From Clavaria fumosa (lineage: Eukaryota; Basidiomycota; Agaricomycetes; Agaricales; Clavariaceae), in the NCBI GenBank assembly GCA_951802425.1, contig OX637801.1:2108001-2172000 (forward strand): a stretch of 64,000 nucleotides of DNA, read 5' to 3'. Position numbers and translations under genes: made by a program. This document shows, in pieces, positions 56,057-64,000 of the stretch; positions within the stretch are counted from its first letter, which is position 1; each line of letters begins with the position of its first letter. Under the pieces are notes generated by a model. That model worked only from the letters and a program-made list of their open reading frames with translations, had not been told where the DNA came from and made no database searches.

Positions 56057-58673
56057 GTGCTCTCACTGCTCTGCATCGGGGTCCACAATGTCAGACAAGC
56101 GAAGAGCTGAAATCGAAGCAAAGAAGGCGAAACTCGCAGACCTGAGAAAGGCCCGCGCCGACCGACAGAAAGCAGACACAGATCGACGAACGAGCGAGGT
56201 GCGACACCGTTCTAGCCGAGTTGACTGGCGGTCGAGTTGCTCACGGCGACAATCCTCAGGCCTCCCAAACTGGTCCCTACTCTCACTCGAGCAGAAGGGA
56301 TGTAGATGATCTAATTAGCGGCCTCATGTCCGGAAGTGGTCGCGCGGGTCTAGAGAGCATTGGCGATTTAACTCCGTCGTCTTCAATACCTGGCACGCCG
56401 ACGCTCGGCCCAAATGTCCTGCCTGGGTCGGCCCTATCACTTTCCGGACGCGTCAGTAGGCAGAGCGACTTCGGCTCCGAGCGTCTGACCGCGCTAGCCC
56501 AGTCGTCCACCGAGCATGTCGTGGAGCGGTGAGCGTGAGTTTGGCCTCTTGTTTTCGCAAATGGGTCTGACGGTCCCGACGCGATGGCAAGCGTAATGAC
56601 TCCCCGTTTAATTCCTGACTTGATTGAGTTTGAGCAGGAGCTATTTGAATTACCCCAAAAGGTCCGCCCGTTCGCCGACGCTCGGACATATTGCGTGTTG
56701 TTGTGTGACGCGCACTTGTAGGAACGGGTCATCTACAACAAGGAAGTGCAAACAACGGCGATAGATTCCGAATCCTCTGACACCGAGGGTGAGGAAGAAG
56801 CCCGTCAGCGCGTACTCAAGGAACGAGACCAGGAGGCGGAGCGTGCCATTCGTGAGAAGGAGCTGGAAGAAGAGACGGTCAAATTAGAGATTGAGCTCGA
56901 GCAAGAAATACGAGGTGCTCGCCTTTTACGTTCTGCGATTGTCAGGCATCTCTCCTCATTGCGATATCTTCAGAGCTGACGGATGAAGAGCGGATAAATA
57001 TTCTCACCGCCCCAGAATTCCTGGAGTTCGTGGAGCACTCATCAAAGATTGTGCAGAGAGCTCTCAATGACAACTACGATTACATACGAGATTATACCAT
57101 TGGCGCGGAATCTGGAGGGTCAGATATACTTCCTCGCTGTGTTTGACGCCTCTCACGCTCAACAACAGCGACGACTCAGAAGGGAGACGCGTGAAGCGTG
57201 TATGCGCGTTTTGGGATGAGCGCTATGGAAAGAATCGGTCAATCACTGATGTTGATTGGTCGCCAAAGGTAAACTTCCTGACATCATCATGCTGAGACTT
57301 ATTGTTCACACATTGCACACACAGTACCCAGAATTGAGCGTAGCATCATATAATAAGAATCCAGCGGCCTTAAATGAACCAGACGGCATTGTCGCAGTGT
57401 GGAACTTGCACCTTCTGGAACGGCCTGAATTCGTTTTCCATTCTCAAGTCAGTGAACAAATCTTTTGCGCTGATTCACTTGGTATTGATCGCGTTCATCA
57501 ATGTAGTCTGACGTTCTGTCTGTGACTTTCTCACCTTTCCATTCCAATCTCATCTTTGGCGGCACGTATTCTGGCCAAATACTGTTATGGGATACCCGAG
57601 CAAAACATCTTCCAGTGCTTAAGACGCCGTTATCGGCGGCTGGACATACACACCCCGTATATGCGATGCAAATGGTGGGAACACAGAATGCGCATAACTT
57701 GATTACCAGTAGCACGGATGGAACTGTGTGTAGTTGGTTAGTGGATATGCTTGCTCAACCGCAGGTAGGATGTATGCCAATTGTCCTTGCAGGGCTGACG
57801 CGCTCTCCTCTCTCCTGGTCGATAGGAAACGCTGGAACTGGTACACCCGGGCCATAGCAGGACGGGGGAGGTTGCGGTCACTGCTCTCGATTTCCCGGAC
57901 AATGAGACGACTACCTTCTGGTTGGGCACGGAAGAAGGAAACGTATATCAAGCAAATCGCCATGACCGTGCCGGTCACAAGGCAGGGTTGAATCAGCACG
58001 ATATCTATAAAGCACACTCGGGGCCAGTGATGGGGCTTCATTTCCATCCACTTATTGGACCTGTGGATTTTTCGGACTTGTTCCTCACGTGCTCAGTTGA
58101 TTGGACCGTCAAGCTATGGCGCGTCAAGTCACCCGCGAAGCATTCGACGACAGTCCAGACTGTGTCGCCGATCTACTCGTTTGAGGAAGCGGATGATTAT
58201 GTATACGACGTCAAATGGCATCCACAACATCCAGCGCTATTCGGGACAGTGGATGGATCAGGAAGGTTCGATCTCTGGAATCTGAACACGGATACAGAAG
58301 TGAGTGGATGTGAGACTCTGGGACTCCCGGGCGACGTTTCATTTGATTGACGGATGCAATATAGGTCCCTGTTGTATCCACAAGCGTTGGTTCTGGTCGC
58401 GCTATCAACAAGATGCAATGGGACCGCAAGGATGGCCGTCGCGCCGCCTTAGGCGGCAGCGATGGACGTCTCTACGTCTACGATATTGGAGACTTGGGGG
58501 TTCCGCGGGAGCCGGAATGGGCAGATTTACAAAAAGTCATTTCGGGTATTGTTGGGGGTGGACAAGCCAATGGGACCGCGGATACGGAGGTCACCCGGAC
58601 AGTGGCTGGTCGATGACGTGCCTCCCGTTACATGTAGTGCTGCAGAAAGGACATGTGGGCATCGTTCTTTATC
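56057..58673. repeat. Inverted copy, dynein half (2,617 bp, apparently identical)
   Basis: This block is the reverse complement of 45334-47950. The two blocks have exactly the same length, and every stretch compared, introns included, is identical. It begins 90 bp after the MET5 stop codon with GTGCTCTCAC and ends ...CTTTATC at 58673, where source position 45334 abuts source position 51675. Confidence 0.95.
56088..58616 (+). CDS. Cytoplasmic dynein intermediate chain (duplicate copy)
   Basis: This is a full-length coding copy of the gene at 45391-47919, with the same length, introns, start ([13 protein letters not shown]) and stop (TGA at 58614-58616). No difference from the source was found. 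Only 31 bp of native upstream sequence came with it. It sits 121 bp downstream of the MET5 stop on the same strand, so it has probably lost its own promoter and may depend on MET5 read-through. The 3' flank keeps 57 bp of native 3' UTR before the circle junction at 58673. It is either an expressed second dosage copy or a very young copy not yet decayed. Confidence 0.9.
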
Positions 58674-59117
58674 GCATCTTTTCTCTGTTGTTGCCAGCTT
58701 CGACGCGAGAATCGCATTATCATGGGCCTCTTGAGCGGTGTGTGATAAAATGAAGAAGGGTACCGCAGAGCGGAGGAGTAAGGTGTCGGAGAGATCAACG
58801 GTCACGGCCAGATGAAGCACAAGCGAGAGATTCGAAAGCTCTGGGATGTGATAGAGCAGTCCGTCCACCAGTTGGGAGCTTGACAACGAGGTGAAGGACA
58901 CAAGGCGAGCGTCCGATTGGCGGAGTATCGTAGAACCCGCGTCACCTCCGGCAGGAACGGAGAGCACGACAGGACTATGGGATTTCGTCTTCGATAAGGA
59001 TGAGAATTTGTCGCTGAACGCCGACGACGAGGGTGGAGCGGGCAGCGAGTCCACGATCACATCTGAAGCCAAGAACGCGATTCGCGCGACTGAAGATATC
59101 GACGGAGTCGCCGACAT
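58527..59117 (-). pseudogene. Truncated MET5 5' end fused to antisense dynein sequence
   Basis: From the ATG at 59117 the frame matches the first ~148 residues of MET5 ([20 protein letters not shown] onward). After TTEKRC it crosses the circle junction at 58674 into the reverse strand of the dynein 3' end. It adds about 48 unrelated residues (DKERCPHVLSAALHVTGG...NDFL) and stops at 58527. The full ERG7-MET5 intergenic region is also copied, so a promoter is probably present. The protein keeps only part of the TPP-like domain and cannot be a sulfite reductase. It overlaps the last ~90 bp of the dynein copy's coding sequence in antisense. Confidence 0.85.
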
Positions 59118-62100
59118 GAGGCCCGTCTAGCAAAGGGAAGGAACTGCTCCCTGCAACGCTAACGGTGGGCTCCGCAGCGGAAAGACGGTGCTTTCGCATC
59201 GGGAGGAATGACTTGCAAGCACATCATCTGTTTGGTCTTAGTCTTTGGTCATTCTTGCGAATGGTGCAATCACGTGTACAAGGGCAAGTCTGCAAGTACA
59301 GGTAGAACATCGACATTTGATAATGAAAGGCATTCCGTTCAACTTCCAACCCCATTTCCAAGCACAGTTTCCTTCCCTACTTTCTCAGCCCTCAAAAGCT
59401 TCAAGTATGCATCTACCTTGCCCAACATCCATATGGGGAAGGAGAATTTGAAGTTCGGGTATGATATTGCACACGTCTTGTTAAATACTCCCTCAATGGC
59501 TTCTTGTGCCCAAGAACCATCCTGAAAATAAAGGACTCGTTAGAGAAATAAACAGTGGTGATGCTGCTACGCATAGATGAGAGGGACCAACGGGTAACTG
59601 CCTCGACATAACCAATCTCACTGCCTTCTCCAGTGGCTCTGCTCTTGGATAGCGGGCATACATTAGCGCCATCGCGGCCCAGCAGGTCTGGACAACTTGT
59701 GTATCCTTATGCTCAACCCAGGCCGCCTGCTCACAACTCTGAACACCTCGCATCAGTGGTCTTGTCGGTAGCGGATAACGAGATATTTCACCTTATAACT
59801 TTCACCCCAGCCTCCGTCCGATCTCTGCTTCCCTAAGAGAAAATCGCATCCTCGTCGCGCGTGCTCGCTAGCCCCATAAGTCTCTCCTACCAATGCGAGA
59901 CTTTCCAACGCAAACATTGTAGCATACGTGAAGCAAATGCCCCAGGAACCAATCCATCCGCCCTCCGCCTGCTGAGCAGAATGCAGGTAATTGATTGCAG
60001 AACGGATGGTGCGACTATATACTAGATTAGAATCCCATAAGAATCACAGTCTAGTGAGTCACGCACTCAATTTCTCCAGTTCGATAATCCGGATAAAATT
60101 TTCGGAAAATTGCTAGGGCTGTGATGGCGCTGGTGGTACACTCCGGATAACAATACTCTATCATAATATCGCCTGACGGATTCATTAGGGAGATGCGAGG
60201 GAGATGAGAGCAGGCGTCATACCGAACACTTCGGCAGCGTTCAACCATTCCAACCACCAAGGACCCCTAACTAATTCATATGACGCAAATCCTCCATTAG
60301 GGTTCTGTAAGCTCATCAGAGTATCAACCGCATCACGTAGCCGGCCCTCAGAAATCAGTTTCGGCGTAAAGCTAACAAAAACAGTCATCAAAAACACATA
60401 TATGATGCCGTGAGGACGTACGGCAAACTCTGCAGATACAGCGCGCTCTTCAGTCCCTCGGCCGTACAATCGCTAACTGTATATCCTTGCTCCTTAGTGC
60501 TGAACCCCCAAGCGCCCTTCGTTCTATGCCTGTAGCAGACCTCAAAATGCTTCGGATTCTCCCTCATTTGTCCTTGCTCCAACCAAGCAAGTGCTTTTCC
60601 CAGACTCTCCTTGTTCTCCTCTAGACTAGCGAGTCCGGTCTCGACCAACGCCTGTGTGACGAATGCGAGGTCCCACAACTGCGAGCCGTTTGTGCCAGTC
60701 ATCCTCATTCCGTCGGGGCCAAGCCACATGAAATCGACGCGTTTCGACTCATGCAGCCTGTAGGCTTCTGACTCGTGACCGTCCGCATGCGCACGGACGA
60801 TGACATTCATCATTTTTGACACAGGTGCAATTCCTTGATAAGCCGTGTTTTCGTCTTCATAAACGCACAACTCATAAGCGAGTCGTATGGCCCTGCGACG
60901 GATCAGAGGAGGGCTACAGAGCTCATATGCCCCTAGAATCAGATTCAGGAAATCGAAAAGCCGGGTGTGGGGCGCATAGAGATCCGCGTGACAAATATTA
61001 TTGCGCTGAGCGGGCCAATCTATTTGGTAATAGTCTTCTGTATAAAGTTCCTTAAAATGCACCAGTCAGCGAGCGCTATAAATTGCGATAGTGAAAGGGG
61101 TACCTCGCGCAAGGACAGGATTAGATCATTCTCGGGAGCTTTAAATTTGACGCCATATAAATAACTCATCGGGATAAATACGATGCGTGTGTGGATCCAC
61201 CAGCGATGCGGGTGAATGGGCAGAGCTTCGGAAAGCAGTCTGGTCGGGCATCAGATTCTGATGAACTCAGACGACACATTCGACATACAAGAGTTCGGGT
61301 GGGACAGGGTTCATCCCTTCCCACTCATACACATTCAGGACGGACAACCAGAATTTCCCCCAAGCGGGGATGCTAGCCGCACCACCTGGGTATCCTTGAT
61401 TAGCAATCGACCAGCAATGCACCGCAAACGGACATGCCAAGTTTGTACATTGTCCCACGGGCCTTGACGCAGACAGGATGTTCAGCAGACACTCCCAGGA
61501 TCCTCAACGCGGTGTAATTCAGCGCAGTCCCAAACATCGTCGAGTGTCCTTCGATATGGCTGAATTCATGACTGCGTCAACCAAATTTTCTGTGTGCCAG
61601 TAAACTGCGAGCGAACATACATGCCCCAACCCCCGTCTTCCGGATTCGCTCGATTGAACAGGTACCTCACCATCTCCAGCCTTTGTTCGTCCGTAAAACC
61701 CATACCAGTCACGTAAGAACCTATTATCAAACCAGGCATGAGAAACATAGGGCCGCCGTATTCGCCTGGCCAATGCCCATCATGTGATTGCAGGTGTTTG
61801 AAAAACGTATAGCCATTCCGCGCAGCTTCCTTTGGGGTCTTGGCAGGCGGAAGCGATGGCAGAGCCTGGGCAAGGTCAGAGACCCACCTCTGACGCGAGT
61901 GGAGATCTTACTAGTGGTATGCCGAGCCAGAACTTGTCCACCGAATTCTGCGGCCAAGAAGCAGCCTCTTCGTCCGACTTCAGATATTTCCAGACGTGTC
62001 GACCACCGTCGCTGACTTGAAGCCTCCACCTCGAATAGTCGGTGAAAGGAGTTTCGCCAGACTGCGGGAGGTTTAATGCAGAGTACATGGTGGTACGATG

Positions 62101-62412
62101 TCGCGCCCTGCTATGACGCGTGATGGTACGACATCACGCGAGTCTCCGAGTCCGAAAAAGGCGATCCTAAGCCCACTCGCCTCAGCTCAGTTAGTTGTCA
62201 GTGCCAAGGTTGTGCAATGGCTAAGCGAGCGCTAAGTATTGAAGTATTGAACCTTGAAAATGCGCTAATTGTTGGCGCACTCGTGTTCTGAGTCGTGATA
62301 GAATCTCATGAGATACCATGCCATTAGGTCACGGGCATCCCGCTACACATGGACCCCAAGCTCATGAACGGCACCCTTTCAACTTTGTACTGACAACATC
62401 AATCAAAACAGT
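58674..62412. repeat. Inverted copy, ERG7/MET5-5' half (3,739 bp, slightly diverged)
   Basis: This block is the reverse complement of 47949-51675 (3,727 bp) with scattered substitutions and a net gain of 12 bp. The indels are an extra 6 bp near 59235-59250, an extra 8 bp near 62372, and a loss of 2 bp near 62388. All lie outside the ERG7 gene body, which is 2,750 bp in both copies. Homology ends at 62412 (AATCAAAACAGT) and foreign sequence follows. Confidence 0.95.
59339..62088 (-). CDS. ERG7: Lanosterol synthase, second complete copy
   Basis: This is a complete duplicate of the gene at 48267-51016 with identical length (2,750 bp), DCTAE motif, QW repeats and splice signals, including the GC-AG intron. 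No frameshift or premature stop was found. Substitutions include SIPAWGKFW (Ala, the usual family residue, against Gly in the left copy), TMYKLG (Tyr against His), CTTSAITAL (Ala against Val), YARYPRAEP against YAHYPTAEP, and [11 protein letters not shown] near the C-terminus. It keeps about 320 bp of its own upstream region, so it is probably expressed. Its effect may be extra dosage or the start of functional divergence in triterpene cyclisation. Confidence 0.88.
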
Positions 62413-62688
62413 ATAGTATTTCTACACTGGGTCAAAAAACCTAAGCTGGGCTATATCTAGTATATTAGGCTAACTCACTAGCAAGGTGGCTCTTTCTCTA
62501 GCTAGTATACCCTAACACAGTTTTCTTTATGTGTTGCCAATATGACCTTTGTCTTAATGTGGGATGTGCTCCACTGTCGAAAACACTGCGCTGGATGACC
62601 CCAGGACTGCGATCTGAGGTAGGTGTAACATCTACAAGGTAGGCCATCGCTTCGCTCTGGCCTTTTACTCGTTCTCGAATGCCGTGTA
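62413..62688. other. Spacer between duplication end and helicase gene
   Basis: This sequence is absent from the source locus, so it is the original insertion-site flank. It is rich in CTAG and TATACTAG motifs (62456-62510), possibly the 3'-terminal region of the adjacent Helitron. I could not find a convincing hairpin plus CTRR terminus. Confidence 0.4.
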
Positions 62689-64000
62689 TTACAGAAGAAG
62701 CTCGTCATACGTAACATTTCTAGTGCTATTTTCTTCACCATTACGCAGACGGATTCGGATATTGTGTCGATTGCGAACCCGCGACAGTGCAGTATATAAC
62801 TGACCATGGGAGAAGACAGGTTGAGTAAGGTCGACACCCACTTCATCCAATGTCATGCCCTGACAACTGTTAAATGTCGTCGCATACGCAGGAGCGAGTG
62901 GAAATTGCCGTCGTATGAGAGTGTGACCTGACGGTAAAAAGACTTCGAAAGTGATTCTTGGAATCAGAATGTCCTGGGTGTCGAAAGTGCAATGTCCACC
63001 AATGCCCCGTAGAATTTGAATAGTTATGAGACGTGCCCCAATGCCAACGACAACAACGCGAGCATTTTTCACTAATCCTTGGTCGATGGAAAGATTTCGC
63101 ATTAACCGAAACACAGCATTGGTTTTCACAGTGAGTTTGTTAGGAGGAATACCTATGGGTGATGACTGAGTGAAAAGAGGGTGTTAATCACGTATTGGGG
63201 GACGAGAATACCTGGAGGGCAATGTTGTGAGACGTAATCAAGCACACTGTCCGGACAATGAAAACTTGAGTCCTCTGCATTTTTTAACGAATCTGCAGCG
63301 GCGTAGGTCCGTTGCGGTGTGTCGATGCGTCTCAGGATGATTTCGTTGTACGTATCGACCTGGCCGTTCGTGGGAGCGAGAATAGCACGTGTCAGACACA
63401 TGAAAGGATTGTCCAACACCTGTCTTGGGTATACGAAGTCAATTAATTCTTCCATTGTAGAGACACGTGCTATGCGACGTAGCGGGACGTTTGGTTCACC
63501 ACTTTCACCAATGCTATCGACGAAGTTCGCAAAAGAGACGTCTTCAGCATTTCTGATCGGGGAATGTAAGCGGAAGACATCAAACTTCGACCAAAGGTGG
63601 GAAGATCGAATGGATGCATCAACGACCTGAGCTCGTGTGCCATGACGAATTACCGGACATGTTTGTCGAAAGTCACCGAGTGCGACGAAAACTTTTCCAC
63701 CAAAAGGTAAGTTATTGGACATGCATCGACGACAGACTTCATCAACACAACCCAGCACAGCTTTGTTAGCCATCGGAGCTTCATCCCAAAGGATGACGGA
63801 TGCGGCTCGTATTAGTTCTCCCCGACTGTGATTACTTTGTATTGGTGATTGTAGCATTTCATTTTTTTCATTTACAGGGATCTGTTTCGTAGACATGATC
63901 AACCGTACAGTTTGTCACTGAAGATGAGTATCTACCTTAAAGGTAGAGTGTGTCGTCCTCCCCCCTGGATATAGTTGAGCCGCAAATGCTGAAGTCGCAG
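62689..64000 (-). mobile_element. Helitron-type PIF1 helicase, C-terminal part
   Basis: Read on the minus strand from the window edge: FAAQLYPGGRTTHSTFK, intron, IPVNEKNEMLQSPIQSNHSR, GELIRAASVILWDEAPMANK (Walker B, DEAP), PFGGKVFVALGDFRQTCPVI (GDFRQ) and RLHSPIRNAED. After ILAPTNGQVDTYNE, an intron joins CPPG to IPPNKLTVKTNAVFRLMRNL. Next come KNARVVVVGIGARLITIQIL, QFPLAPAYATTFNSCQGMTL and GQLYTALSRVRNRHNIRIRL. These are the SF1B motifs of Pif1-like helicases in fungal Helitrons. No frameshift is seen, so it may be intact beyond 64000. The Rep/HUH part, if present, lies outside the window. Confidence 0.85.

Noticed and set aside
45334..62412. Simple inverted (palindromic) duplication
   Set aside because: The order of the halves in the copy is exchanged. 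A simple palindrome would place the MET5/ERG7 part first and the dynein part last when read from left to right.
47949..62412. Helitron read-through capture of ERG7 alone
   Set aside because: It could explain ERG7 next to a Helitron end, but not why the dynein block begins at the same source base or why source ends 45334 and 51675 are fused.
62413..62688. A defined Helitron 3' terminus
   Set aside because: CTAG-rich sequence is present, but no clear GC-rich hairpin followed by CTRR and a T target could be identified.

Overview
The window is nuclear DNA from a filamentous basidiomycete, most likely an agaricomycete. The evidence is many short (about 50-65 bp) GT-AG introns inside nearly every gene, a velvet-domain regulator, an NB-ARC/TPR protein of the type expanded in mushrooms, Ty3/gypsy debris, and a Helitron-type PIF1 helicase. 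I could not assign a species.

Layout. 1-5.9 kb is repeat-rich accessory DNA: a 33-bp tandem repeat, a decayed Ty3/gypsy element, a stray copy of an NLR 3' exon, and a MITE-like inverted repeat. 6.4-7.9 kb is a BFR2/AATF-like gene lacking its usual acidic N-terminus. 8.5-17.1 kb (minus strand) is a very large NLR-like gene with an NB-ARC P-loop and about 31 almost identical 42-residue TPRs. A decayed second BFR2 copy lies just beyond it (17.5-18.25 kb). 18.9-43 kb is ordinary conserved gene space: SNX41/ATG20 sorting nexin, a P-loop kinase, a TPR protein, TIM23, a velvet protein, a CYSTM protein, cytochrome c1, a ZNFX1/Hrr1-type RNA-silencing helicase, a THP3/SAC3 protein and tRNA-splicing endonuclease SEN2. 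43-56 kb holds an alanine-glyoxylate aminotransferase, cytoplasmic dynein intermediate chain, lanosterol synthase (ERG7) and the sulfite reductase beta subunit (MET5).

Main discovery. The segment 45,334-51,675 (dynein IC, ERG7 and the 5' end of MET5) occurs a second time at 56,057-62,412. The copy is inverted and circularly permuted: it starts at source position 47,950, runs to 45,334, jumps to 51,675 and returns to 47,949. This is one exact lap of a circle of about 6.34 kb. The natural reading is excision or copying as an extrachromosomal circle, reopening in the dynein/ERG7 intergenic region, and reinsertion 90 bp downstream of MET5. The duplication carries a complete second dynein IC gene, a complete second lanosterol synthase gene with its promoter, and a truncated MET5 5' end that now reads into antisense dynein sequence. 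The dynein part appears identical to its source, whereas the ERG7/MET5 part has diverged slightly. That mosaic needs a second explanation: gene conversion, haplotype mixing or assembly error. A Helitron-type helicase gene flanks the distal end of the inserted copy and runs off the window.

Exon boundaries were inferred by eye from splice consensus and protein continuity. Gene coordinates run from start to stop codon, introns included.
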